This document shows positions 1 through 11,990 of a DNA stretch of 64,000 bases, piece after piece. Under the pieces are notes generated by a model. The model had not been told where the DNA came from. It was given only the letters and a program-made list of their open reading frames with translations, and ran no database searches. Position 1 is the stretch's first letter. Every line of letters begins with the position of its first letter. The stretch covers positions 130,782,889 to 130,846,888 of the forward strand of contig CANTUZ010000002.1 of the NCBI GenBank assembly GCA_947846985.1. The letters run 5' to 3'. The DNA is from Fratercula arctica (taxonomy: Eukaryota; Chordata; Aves; Charadriiformes; Alcidae). Position numbers and translations under genes: made by a program.

Positions 1-3000
1 TTACAAATAAGGTTCCACCACTAATCCTTAGTTCTTCTAAGCATTTAAAAATTTCATTACATTACAGACTGGGGGCGGGGAGAGGAAGGACTGCTGATTT
101 CTCAGTTTGACAACAGAAAACTATCTTCACACACCCCAAAATATTCTAAAATATTTGACTGGAAGGTTAAAGCAACACAGTCCTCTTCTGAAGGGAATAA
201 TATGCTCGATGTAAGCTAAGAGACAAGATCAAGCTGAAATTAGAAGTACAGTATAATTAAAGACAAAACAACAACTACACACACAAAACACTCTGTACCA
301 TCTGAAAAGCTTTTTGCCAGATAATCAATTTTTTTTTTACAATGAACCTGTCATTTTAAAGCAAATTAAGTGAAATCCACTAATGAAGAATAAAGTGAAA
401 CTGACAGCTAGTCATCTGCTTTATAAATGGAGTCTTCGAAGGTAACAACACCCAGCACAAGCCTCACACAGTACTAAAAAGTCAAATACAAATAATTTTA
501 TCTTTTAAGGACAAGATTCTGGCATTATTAGAACTGCTTCAGTTAAAGAAATTAATTTCAGATAATAGCAAGGGCTGGCACAATGAGGGCAGCCATATGT
601 CTACCAAAGAACTTCTTATCCTTACAAAAACCATTCCAAAGGTTGATAACCAAGAAAAACTGCTGTATTCTGACAGCTAGCCTTTCAGAAAGAAACGGGG
701 CAAAATGTTAGAAGCTGCAAACTGTAACAATATTTAAATACTCATCAAATCCATATCCCCAAGTATGACAGGGAGAGAATTTCTAATCTAGGAAACCTCA
801 ATCCATTCAGTTCCCTTCTCATTATTGGCCACCAAATTCTAATCAAGAAGAAATAAATAAATCTATGTGGAAAAGTAGCATCAAATTTTATGAAGCATTT
901 TATTCCAGTAGACTCTTACAGACAATATTTACTATACTCCAGTAAACTATTATCAACATTTATTGCCATATACACAGGACTATTTTTTTCTTGAGGCTGA
1001 TCAAGCAACATTTTTAACTAAGTTGAATAAAAAGAGATGATAAACAACTTTGTATTCATAATCACCCAAGGAGAAACAGTTATTTTTTTAATACTATATA
1101 TGAAAGAACGAATAGTATTCTCAATCAGATGATTAATTATCAAAAATAAGGTGTCTCGTAATTCCTGCTCTACCACTGTTAACTTCAGTCCTTTCTTTTC
1201 TAATACAGTAATACTGTTCCCAGGAAGGCAAATGATGGGGTTCCCTCCCTTCTTCCCCTGCCATCCCAGATTGATATCTGTTTTTCATTCCAGTGATTAA
1301 GGTCACCTCAGAGGAAAAACAAACAAAACCAAAGAAAAAGAAAAACAGCAAAGGCTGGCACAGATTCCAGAATACCTTTTGAAAGTCCTCAACTATCAAA
1401 TGCAGGCAGAAGACAGATTACCTGAACTTTGTCCTATCACAAAACATTGCTTACTGGCTCTTCTTATTTTAACTTTTTTACTTTATTTTAATTTCATTTT
1501 AGTAAATGAAGTTACAAGATATTTAAATGACTGTGTAATGTTGTGTCTTCCTCTATTCAAAAGGCAAAAACACAATCCACAGTTGACATTTCTGTCACAG
1601 TCCTCCCCTACTTCAAAACCATGCAAGATGCACAAAATTTTTGGCTTCAAGTACTGAGTAAAAGACCTTCGTCATCCTCTTCCCCTCTCCCCCAGTGGCA
1701 ACTTTAGCCTGCAAACTGCTTGAAACCTCATCGCTCAGTTGTAAACCAAGGCTATGTAAGAGACATGACCATTACACCAAACACATTTGTATTTGTTGAA
1801 CACAGCCATAACTATGGGTAAGTTCAAAAGAAGTCGTGCCTTCTCTCTTTTGTATTAACATGGGTAATTTAATCACATAATCTCTGGGAGTATTCACCAA
1901 TACAGCCTATACCTGTATGATATATAGTGAAGATCCTTCAACTTGAATGTCTTAGCTCAGTAGAATGTGAGCAATCAAAGAAAGTGCTTGATCACTGAGT
2001 TTCACAAATTGTTTGAACTAAGCTGCTTTAGCTTATTAATTACAAACTCGCAGAGCTTTCCAAGGGAGCAGCTTAACAAGACAACATTCCCTGGCTTTTG
2101 CAAATCTATTGTTTTCTCTTTTCCTCTTCTAAGAGCTTGAATAGCTAGGCCTAAAAGCGAGTACAAGACATTATCAAACCCTGAGCAAAAAATATTTACA
2201 ATCAACTGGAATAACTATTCTTTACAATAAATACCTGCCTGCTCTTATTTTCCTGATTTAAGTCATACCCGTATTCATGAAATATCCATGTTCAATGTGA
2301 CTGCTTGAAAGCATTCATGGTTTTCTACATTTTAGCTATATAGTTGGTCGATTTAGAAGAAAGGTCTGCTGATTAATGCTCAGAGACACTGGTTTCGGTA
2401 AACTTGTCTAGTACTGCTTTTTTTTTCAGAAGTGAATTCGTCCGTTCTAGCTCAAAAATTGTACAGTTGTTGCACAGGAAAGTGTTTCCCAAAACTCTGT
2501 TTACACAAGCAGATAAAAAAATAAGCAAATGAGACTCCTTAGGGCCTAAAGCCATAACTTTGGTTTTATTTATCTTCACTGACTTAAAGACTATACATTT
2601 TAAACTTCACTTGATATTCAACTCACTTGAAAAGTTTATTAATAAAGACCCAAGATTAAACTAACTCATCTTGGTAAAATAACTATAAATTTTACATGTA
2701 TCTTATTTTACTGTAGCATGGCCATATGCCAAAACTAATATACCACATATCAGTACAGACTGATAACTGAAGGTTACATAAAGGACTAACAATCTTAGTG
2801 GACAGGAGAAACGCTTTTTACCTCCACTCATTCTGGTCTCAATCACGGTACTTGCATTTTTCAGTTTTAAAAATGATTGAAATCTTCATCTTCAACAGTA
2901 TGACACCAATGGCACCACTAAACAGTTCAAGTTGTTACTAGCTACCAATAATTTAATTGTGTTTATATCCCAGAACTAGTTATATATAATTAAACACTTG

Positions 3001-6000
3001 TTTTCTTTTCATTTTTTAAAATATTTTAATTGAAATAACACAAATAGCACTCTGTACTGTGACATTCAACAGTACAGAACACATGTGCATCACCACTGAA
3101 GTTCCAGTTGACTGGAAGCTTTCCTCACTTAAGGTTGGGTTTGTTGGGGTTTTTTTGGAAGATACATTAAAAATATTTAGAACTTTCTCCTGGACAAAGC
3201 TGTCAAGTAACAGAAAATTATTTCCAAATTATTAAATAAAAATGTTGACAATATTGAAGAAAGATCAAGCAATAAGCAATTGTTCTGAGAACAGCTGGAA
3301 ACACAGAACTTCCACTGAGACTAGAAAAGATAAGAGGTAGAAGAGACTAGAAGAGGTAAAGAAATAGAACCAAGGAAGTTTAACCAAAAGCAGGCATATC
3401 GAGAGCATAATATTTTCTTATAATGTAATTACAATGCAATTTTTCTTGAGATTTCAGTGCCTTGCACACATTTTCCCCATCCCATACCTCACTGGCTGAA
3501 AACACTGGTGTGAAACTTGGGGGAAGCTTTTGTATTGCTACCGGCTTGTGTTTTGCAATAAAAGTTCCTGGTGATCTCAAGCTAACATGAATTCTGCATT
3601 GCCATTTAGCACAATTATTTTATTAAATGCCCGTTTAGACATACATTTTGGAAAAAATTTCTATTGCTGTAACATGACTTTTCAAGCAGCACTTGATGTG
3701 TGCTTGTGTTTTGATGGCGGCCCACCAACAGGCAGTTTTTAAGGACAAAAAAATATAACCTGATAACACAAACGCATGGTGAAGGCGAACATTCTACACT
3801 CTTTACTAAAGCTGTTTGTGTCATTAATTACATTAGCTCTGTATTTAATCAGATTTAAATATCTATATGTACAAATCTCATGTGTCTAACTGAAGGAAAA
3901 AACAGAGGTTATTTTGGTGATAAAATGCAAAACTAAACCTGTTCCCACAGCTGTGTTTGTCAAAACTGTTTAAATATGTCCAGTCATAATTCAGGGTTTG
4001 AAGTAATCTGTTATTAAAAGTGAAAGGAGGGAAAAGGTAAAACAGTAGTAAAATGTCAGCATTATGGATAAAGTCAATCTTTCGAGTCTAAGACACAAAT
4101 ACAAATACTTGTTCTTTTGTGACTTGAGGGAAAGGCCCTAATTATCTAACAGTTTGTACAGCAATGATATATTTTCCATAGATTTTCAACTGAAGTTCCT
4201 TGGTTCTATTTTTTACCTGTTCTTCTATTCTTAATGCAAGTTCTATGTTTCCAGCTATTCTGAGAACTACTGTTTATCGCTTATTATTTCTTCAGTATTT
4301 ACCACATTTTTATGTTATCTGTAGCTTTAAGACTTCAGCTTACTAAAGATGCTATACTGAATTTTCTAAAGCGAATCCATTCAATTCACTTGTTCTACAC
4401 ACTTAAAACTTTTCAGAATATTTCTGGGTTTTTTTCCAGAAAAGTTGCACAAGCTTGGGCTTTTTCTGGGAAAAATCTTGAAAAAATGCCCTTTTTTCTT
4501 CAAAGATTTGTTTGGGGGTTTTGTTTGTTTGGTTTTTTAAGAAAAAATTATAATTTGCCTAAAGTTATGCAAAACAGGCTTAAAGCAATCTAACAGTGAC
4601 AAATTAGCCATCACTTTGGACAGCACAATGGTTAGAAAACAAAACACAGGATCTTGTCAACATTTTCTAGAAGATAAGCATTACACAAAACTACCATTAA
4701 AAAATGCCCACACAGAAAAACATTTGTAAAATGTTTTTCATGTTGAAGACTTAGATGTTAATAGAAGAATTCAGAGCCCTGAAATCTTGCTTACCTGGGA
4801 AGATGTCTACTATTGAGAAACTTACTAATTTTACGGTTCACTTACTAATTTGTCATTTATGCTTCCTATTTATTTAAAAAAAAATAAATCCCAACCAATT
4901 CTGTTTCCAATTTGTTAAACTACATTACTAAATTACTAATTTACTAAACTCAGGAAAAAGTCATCAGACCATTATACAACTAGCAACATAAAGACAAAAA
5001 ACTCCCTAAATTTCCTTGAATCTTTCATCAAAAGACAACAGAACACTATCTGGGGGGGGGGAGGGGGGAAGTGTAATCTTACAGCTGGCATTTCTAAAAT
5101 TAAAGCAATTACAACATTACATTTACCATATCTGTATTTTCAGGAAGCGAGTACTACCTCCACACATAACTTATTTTACTTTTAGGCAACATTTGTCATT
5201 CATGTATCCTAAACAACCTAACTTAATTTGTAAACATTATCCCTTTACAGAGGGAGCAACAGGAATGAGGGTGAGGCAAACTGTAGAAGGTCATTTACTA
5301 GGCCGGAGACAGCAACACTGCAAACATTTACAGAGTCCCACACAGTGCCTCCTTCAAGTTTCACAACTGTTATTTCCCTACAGTTGTCACAGTTTTATAA
5401 GAGATACTGCTTAATAAATTATTGTCTCTCTTTTGCAGTAATGTTCAGACTTCCACAAGCATGAAAAGAACAGCGTTACAAAAACGTATTTGCCAGATAG
5501 AGCTGCTAAATGCAGAACATTCTGTACAGTACGTTCAAGTTCTTGATCCCATTTCATTTCAGTAACTCAGAAAGATACACCATGGGTTTTTTTGATGCTT
5601 CTAAACTTCATAAGCAGAACTTTTACTCCATCTAGTTCAATGCTTTGACATTTTAACTCTTTTTAGCTATGGTAAATCCAGGCTATCAGGACAATTAAAC
5701 TAATTTCATTCTGTTTGTACACTTTCTTTCGGCTGTTCCATTACTAGTGACAAAATATGTAAGTTATACAGGACCAAAATAAAAAAAAAAAGAAAGAGAA
5801 AGCAGCAGTTTGAGAAAAAAAAACCAAACCAGAAGTACTAGATCATCCAGATCTAAAAACAAAGTAGAAAACTGTAAAAATTCAGAAAAAAGGCTGAGCA
5901 GTTACAGGTGAAATAAGGAAAGACAGGGGCCACTGCCACAAAACCCAGCAATCTTTTCTCCTGCCCCAGTCACAATAAATCACCACCCACTCGGAGCAGC

Positions 6001-6989
6001 ACACAGTGAAAGTGATCCATTCTTCCAGAGCAATTTCTGCAGCCTCTATTTAAGAACTCCTTCGGAGAAGGTATGAATAAATAATTCAGCTGGAAATACC
6101 TGTCAAGCAGCAGGATGTTTCATGTTTTCACCTACAGCAACGCCATCCAACCAAGTAAAACCAGACATTATCTGTCCAAAGGGCTGACACCACACTACAA
6201 TCTCATTTTACAGAAAGAAAAAGGACTCCACGGGCAACAGGGGCACACTGCTTGGGACAAAACTTGTCCGTCCCAGAACCCCTGTGTCGGAGAATTACAG
6301 TGCCAGAAACGCCCGGGAAAATAGGGTTGTTGGTCACATCCTTCGACACCGTCCTCACGGTGTCACCAAGACGGTCTCCCTGACACACACACCCCCCGCC
6401 GCTAGGCTGCGGCCACACCGCCGGGAGAGGGGGAACGACCCCGTCACCTCCTACGGCGGCCAGCGAAACCGTGGCCCCCTCAAACCCAGCCGAGGGGGAG
6501 GGGGATCCCTTCGCCCTTCCCGAGGAGAGGGGACATCGCTGCCAAACCTCTCCCTGAGGCAACTCGCCCCCCCCACACCCGGCGCCCGGTGCCTCCCGCC
6601 GCCTCCCCCGCCCGCCATCCTGCCCCGCCCGCCCTCACTCGCGGCTCCCTCCTCCCCTCCCCGCCGCAGCCGGGGCCCGGCCTCGCCCCTCAGGGTCTCA
6701 GCTTCATCCCGACCCTACCCTGCCTACACCCTGCCCTCCCCGGCCGCGCCGAGCGGCCGCCGGTTCCCCCTAACCCTCGCGGCTGCGCCGAAGCCGCCGC
6801 ACAACCGATCGCCCTCAACCGCTGCCCCAACGGCTGCTCCGCCCGCACCGCTCTCCAGACCGCACCGCCACGCACACGCCCCGGGGGAACGGGCTCCTCC
6901 CGGCTCCGCGCCGCCGCGCCGATGCCACCGCCCCCGCTCACGGCCCCCCGCGCCCCGGCGCTGCCCCGGCTCCGCCGCAGGCTCCTCAC
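1..6989 (-). other. UBE2W: UBE2W intron 1 (part)
   Basis: This stretch follows the splice donor of the first UBE2W coding exon and runs off the left edge, so it is read as intron 1. Both strands were examined and no second UBE2W coding exon was found. It is AT-rich with no clear CR1 or LTR. It contains a G-rich run at 5052-5068 (ten Gs, one A, seven Gs) and grades into the CpG island from about 6330. The short open frames within it have no recognisable product. Confidence 0.75.
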
Positions 6990-7004
6990 CTGCATGGACG
7001 CCAT
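6990..7004 (-). CDS. UBE2W: UBE2W first coding exon (ubiquitin-conjugating enzyme E2 W), partial gene
   Basis: UBE2W is an E2 enzyme that attaches ubiquitin to the N-terminal amino group of substrates and works with RING ligases such as CHIP. Only its first coding exon lies here. On the minus strand, ATG at 7004 gives MASMQ and is followed at once by a donor, CAG then GTGAGG (6984-6989). MASMQ is the known start of vertebrate UBE2W, before the KRLQKE segment encoded by the next exon. The exon sits in a CpG island with promoter motifs upstream (NRF1-type palindrome, E-box), and the next genes rightward are ELOC, TMEM70 and LY96, the expected neighbours. Five codons alone would be weak evidence. 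The exact N-terminus, the donor, the island and the synteny together make it convincing. The catalytic core lies outside the window. Confidence 0.85.
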
Positions 7005-7083
7005 GATGGATCCTCCCCCTCCCCTCTGCGCCGCCGGCCCGGGCCCTCACAGACGCAGCGCCGCGCGCTCGGCCCCGCCCCGG

Positions 7084-7090
7084 TCACGTG
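7084..7090. promoter_or_regulatory. E-box TCACGTG
   Basis: TCACGTG, preceded by G, is a CACGTG E-box of the class bound by USF and MiT/TFE bHLH factors. It lies about 80 bp upstream of the UBE2W ATG and 24 bp from the NRF1-type palindrome. It is supported by the motif alone. Confidence 0.45.
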
Positions 7091-7113
7091 CCCGCCCCAC
7101 CGGCCGGGCGGCC

Positions 7114-7123
7114 GCGCATGCGC
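7114..7123. promoter_or_regulatory. NRF1-type palindrome GCGCATGCGC
   Basis: The ten bases GCGCATGCGC are a perfect palindrome matching the core of the nuclear respiratory factor 1 site. It lies about 110 bp upstream of the UBE2W ATG inside the CpG island, a usual place for a functional NRF1 site. Binding is inferred from the motif only. Confidence 0.6.
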
Positions 7124-7350
7124 GGGGCGGGCGGCGGCCTTGGGCTACCGACGGCCTTGGGCTACCGGTGACCCCGCCGCCCATCGCGGGACTCCTCTGG
7201 TGCTGCCCGCCCCCTGCTCGCCTGGCGGCGGCGGGTAGGAGACCGCCCAGCGGCTGGGGAGGGAGCCTTGTCGTCTCCTGCGGTGGGAGTGGGCCTTAGG
7301 GCCGGCCATCAGCGCCGCCGGGGGTTTGGGGGGGGGGGGCTGACCCCCCA

Positions 7351-10300
7351 CCCGGCCTCTCCGTTAAGGTTTTTAGCTCTGCGCGTCCAGAATGTTTAAG
7401 GGATTTAGTTAATGTTGGTTGTGCCCTTTTACGGGTTTCTGCGGGCTCTCCTGGCGGGAAGGTCGGATTAGGGATCTGCAGCAGGCCCAGCCCGGCTCGG
7501 GCCCGCTCTCCTCCCTGGGCTCGGGCCGCCGCTGGTTTGGCGTGGGAGAAGGCCTGCCTGCTTGTTGGGGTGGCGGACGGTTCTCTAGGCGAGGGGAGAC
7601 GTTTCTCTGTGCTTCCCGTGCTACTCTGCCGCGGGTCTTGTGACTTCTCTGCGACGGTGGCCTGGTGGCATCCCGTGTCCAAATTAGCATGGGTATATTT
7701 TAAATGGGAGCATTTTTGGATTCTACATTTTGCTTTCCTGGACTGGAACATCCTCTGTCCTTTGCACTGGATGATTCTGTGGTAACTGTGTAGGTGAAAA
7801 TACACAAGCACCACTCACTAGAAGCAACCTGCATGCAATCAATAAATAATGCAACTTGCAGAAACGCTTTTCATAAAGTGGGTATTTCAGATGTAACAGA
7901 TCCTCAAGATAACTTGACAAAATGTTTTTCCAAAGGCAAATCTATAAAACTCATAATCCTAGTGGATATGTAAATCCAAGGATTTAATAGAGATACTGAT
8001 TCTATAGCTCATTATAATCTCCATCTCCCTGCTGATCTCACTGTATGTTCCAAAAACATTGGGGCACCTTTTTTTGTTCCCTTCACACCCAGACTGTCTC
8101 ATGATGCTAAAGAACCCCCTTGGGTCACTTCTGCTCCATCGGTAGCACCTGATTTTTCCTTCAGAGATGGCCTGATGATACACATCTAAATTACTGAACA
8201 ATTGTTCTCACTTTGTATTTACCTTTGAAATCATCTTTCATTTTAGACCTCAAGAACGAGTGTGCATCTGAAAGCCTGCCTGATTTCTTTACACATATTA
8301 TTTAGTGTGATGCAAGATACTGCTACTACCTACAAACTTTACCATCCAGTATGTTTTTATGCCTCCTCAACTTTGAAAATGGCTAACTGGAGGAAAACAA
8401 AAACACAGCACAACATGGCATCAGCTTCCAACTAGTATCTAGTGTCAGCTGTGTTGCCGATGTTAAAGTGAGCATGCAGACTTCTGGGGTTTGCATAAAG
8501 GGAAGAACAGAAGGCAGCAGTAGTATGCTTGCCCTGTGAGGTAGCTGCAGAAGGGAATGAGCCTCTTGGCTTTGCGGGAATTTCCTGATGACAGAATGAA
8601 GTATATGTCGATTTTTGAGTAGGAAAGGAGATTAGCCTACCAAAAGTAAGGATGGAAAAAGTATCGTAATGTAAACTGAATCCTATACTTTTTGTCCTCT
8701 AAATTAAACCTCAATTCTCAGTCACAAGCTATGGGCTCCTGACGCTGTGCAAGCTGTCATTGCTCTACTGACTTAACTTAAATAACACCCAAGTCAGAAG
8801 AGTCTTGCTGTGTGTGTTTTCCCTGGAAGTCAGTATTTATGTAGTATAGGATTTTGCAACACCGTTTAGGTTGCAGAGGATTTATTGCATTAAGTAGATA
8901 TTTAGATCTGGTAGAGGTTTCTTTCTCCTGCAGTTCTTCAGAACTAACTTAGGCTGTTAGAGCATTAAGTGGAACATCGCTATTTCTGTTTTACTAGATG
9001 TTGTTTTGCATGATCCAAACATATGTTTATCCTAAAATACATTTCTTTATGCCATATGCTACAAAGATAGCAAGAACATCAAGTTTAAGCAATGGACATG
9101 TGTTCGGCTATAAACATGGACATATTGACTATCCGTGTTGATATAATCACAGTGAGATAAAACTGATTTCAATCCACTATATTCAGTTTCTTAACCCTAT
9201 TCCAGGAAACCCTGTTCAAGGTCAGAAGATATGAAAAGGCATAAGCTTATGAATGCCAGCACACTTCATAGACTGCAAGCTGGTTTTGCATGGAAAGATC
9301 AGCTTTGTAGTCTTAAGCTAACTGTAATCAGTACAAGTATGACTTCTACTCAGTAATAAAGAAAAATTACCTCTGTACAAAAAGCCACCTTAGCAAAAAA
9401 TCGTAGCTTTTAACTGTCCTTATGTTTGAGAAGTCTTTTTTCCTATCACACACACCTTTGCAATGTTAAAAACAAGGCACCTATCACATTTTGGGCTGAA
9501 ATATTGTTTACTGAGATAACTTAATCTATGCTGCAAATCCCATTCCTAAGGATAGCAGGCATGAAAAGCAAGGGGCAATGTGCCCTTCACATAAACAACA
9601 AAGCACAAATTACTACCCGCCCTAACTTAACTGGGTATGTAAGAAAGACGCTGAAGAGTTACTCTGCAGCTGAAACTCGTGACTAGAATACACCTATCTG
9701 TAAATTCACTTTGAGTAGAGTTTATTCTTACAGGACTACAAAAAGTATCTTTTATCACTGTTGTCACATCTTTGTTTTTTAAAGTGTCATGCAATTGCCT
9801 AATATATATGCAACATTTTTAGCTCCTTATCATCATGGGAATAGGGGTAGCTGGAGAATTACCCTGTGTTTTATTGTTTTTTTTCCCTTTCCCTGTGTCT
9901 CAGTAACCTGACTTCCAAAGTGCTTCTTAGTAAGTATTTTTGTACAGGGCGTAATGCTATAGGGATTCAATCCCTTAAGTGCAATAAGAAAACAAACACT
10001 ATTAGCAGACTTCCAGAAAGACTTTATATGAATATCAGTAGTTTCTTCCTTAAATACAGTTCCAGTCTTGATTTTGTGATGGCTCATAGTATTCTGTGTT
10101 CTAAATTATTCAGTAATCTCAGCAATGAAAGGCCCAAAATCCCAGAGTGGGCAGATTTCACAAGGACTTGGTTATATTGTAATTGGTTGTTCATTTCAGC
10201 GTTGACCTTTACCTATGCAAAATGTAGAAGAAAACACTTTTACAGTTAACCCTTCCTAATCTGTTGCAGGTGTAGCGGTAGCTGATGCAATAGTTGTTTG

Positions 10301-10388
10301 GTTTTTAAAAAAGCAACCTTTAGACTAATGCAGCCTGATCCTGCACCAGTCAATCTAAATTTTGCCAGAGACTTCAAGGATTGGAGTC
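7351..10388. other. Intergenic, no gene seen
   Basis: This spans from the edge of the UBE2W island to the solo LTR. It is AT-rich, with no CR1 tail, no RNA gene and no coding exon recognisable on either strand. The open frames just right of the island (about 7410-7800) fade as GC content drops and have no recognisable product. Confidence 0.6.
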
Positions 10389-11114
10389 TGTCCTGGATTG
10401 AGGTAAAACAGAACCAACTTTCTGTTCAGTAACTTTACTTCTTAGCTAGGCCTCTTCTAACTCTCCGAAATTAACAGCATGTTCTGCTGAAAATGGTTTG
10501 TTCTCAGTGATAAGAACAATGTTTACAATTAGTGCCAAGGAATGGTACGCAGAGAGGCTCTTGCTTGTACTTATTGCTATAACAACCAAGGTCAGCTAAC
10601 TTCGTTATTTGCCCCATTGGAGGGTCAGAAGCGGAGAAGCGTAGAGGGGTCCCACCTGCAGGGAGGAGAGGATGGGACAGGTGACCCAAAATTGACCAAC
10701 AGGGGTATTCCATCCCATCTGCCCCATGCTCAGTATAAAACCTGAGAGATCAAAGGGTCAGCCCTCTTCAATGGCCAACGTCTGAGGTGGACCCTGTCTG
10801 TTCATCTGCCTTTGATCCTGATCCGTGTGTTCCTGACTCCAGCTCTGGAATCCAGTTCTCATCCTTTGCTGAGTCCAGTCTGGGATGTCCCCAGTGCCTG
10901 CTGGTGATGTCATCCTGGGAGCTTAATACGATTTTGTATATACTGTATCTATTTTATTATTTCCTTTTTATTTTGTTATTAATATTTCATTAAAGTAGTT
11001 CAGTTTCTTCTAAACTCGTACATCTCTTTATGTCTCCTCCTCCTCTCCACATACGAGAGGTGGGGGGAGAGCATCTGTCGCTGGCCATTAGCCAATTTGG
11101 CTAAAACCATGATA
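10389..11114 (+). mobile_element. Solo LTR of an avian endogenous retrovirus (ERVL/ERVK-like)
   Basis: About 725 bp with LTR layout. It starts TGTCCTGG, has a TATA box (TATAAAA, 10734-10740), then an AT-rich segment with the polyadenylation signal ATTAAA at 10989-10994, and ends in GGCTAAAACCATGATA. The tail strongly resembles LTR ends I know from bird genomes, although the terminal CA is mutated. A 4-bp AGTC sits immediately outside each end (10385-10388 and 11115-11118), as expected for a target-site duplication. No gag, pol or env frame is attached on either side, so this is a solo LTR left by recombination. Family assignment is from memory. Confidence 0.7.
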
Positions 11115-11914
11115 AGTCCTAGGTCACAAATATTCAAAACTTTAGGGGTAAGAGAAATTTCATTTGTTATTATTTCAGAAGCTATCTTGCACTGATCTGA
11201 TCAAATACATAATTATGACTCACATATTGAAAACATAGAGCAAATAATGAAAATTGTGCCTCCTACTAAAAATGTTTCTGTAAATATTCATGAGTTCGAT
11301 CTAAAAATCCACTTTTCTTCAGAGTTTGCATTACCTTACATTTACAGAAAAAATGCAGCTAATGTTTAAACTGCATTTATTTGATAATTTTCTGATGTAT
11401 CAAGCCAGTTTCATAGAGGTCAAATATGTTTGATTAGGGTCCTTATAATTTTATATTCAATTCCCTATGTTATCCATGTTTTCAAACATTACCAGACATT
11501 TTTTCCTTTGCTCTCCCTTTTTTTCTGTATCATTGTTCTGTATACTGAATTATTTCTGCCAGCTTCTTTACAATTTCTGCCACTGTAATAACACAGGACC
11601 TTGATTTATTTTGTCCAAGTCCACTATACATTTTAGCTTGCTCACACAGAAATGAACTGTACATGATGTTAACCTCCCTTTGTTACTCCAGCGGCATAGC
11701 AACCATAACCTGCAGTGCCAGGAGACCACATCTCACAGGCATGGAGGACTACGTACCTCTCCGAGGAATTGCGCCAACTTCTCCGTCCACTCCTGCCTGC
11801 CAGTTTCAGGAAGGGCACTGAGTTTCAAAAGTCTGTGGGACTTTTATCTTCTGATAAACATGAGCTTGATGCACCTGCAGGAAACGCTGTCTGCATCATG
11901 CAAAGAAAAGATGT

Positions 11915-11990
11915 AGAATCATAGAATGTGTTGTGTCGGAAGGGACATTTAAAGGTCAGCTAGTCCAACCCCCCCAGCCAAGACAGATTA
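11915..11990 (-). mobile_element. CR1 LINE, 3' tail fragment
   Basis: A short antisense CR1 3' end: GAATCATAGAATGTG, then a GGAAGGGACATTTAAAGG core, then TAGTCCAACCCCCC. CR1 copies are usually severely 5'-truncated, and only about 75 bp remain here. Confidence 0.8.

Larger units (their letters stand above)
6330..7350. promoter_or_regulatory. UBE2W: CpG island promoter of UBE2W
   Basis: Dense CG dinucleotides and very high GC set this kilobase apart from the AT-rich flanks. It covers the UBE2W start codon (7004, minus) and the DNA upstream of it. It contains a palindromic NRF1-type site and an E-box. Several long open frames on both strands here are by-products of the base composition. The transcription start was not determined and probably lies between about 7010 and 7130. 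Confidence 0.85.

Noticed and set aside
5052..5068. G run as a quadruplex element
   Set aside because: Two G runs within an intron and no promoter context. It is a homopolymer run of no clear function.
1..6989. Search for the second UBE2W exon (KRLQKELL...)
   Set aside because: Not found on either strand. Intron 1 is long in other vertebrates, so it is taken to lie off the window.
6284..7351. Long open frames on both strands (up to 240 codons)
   Set aside because: They lie in the UBE2W CpG island, are rich in Pro/Arg/Ala/Gly, overlap one another on both strands, and show no known domain. Stop codons are simply rare at this GC content.
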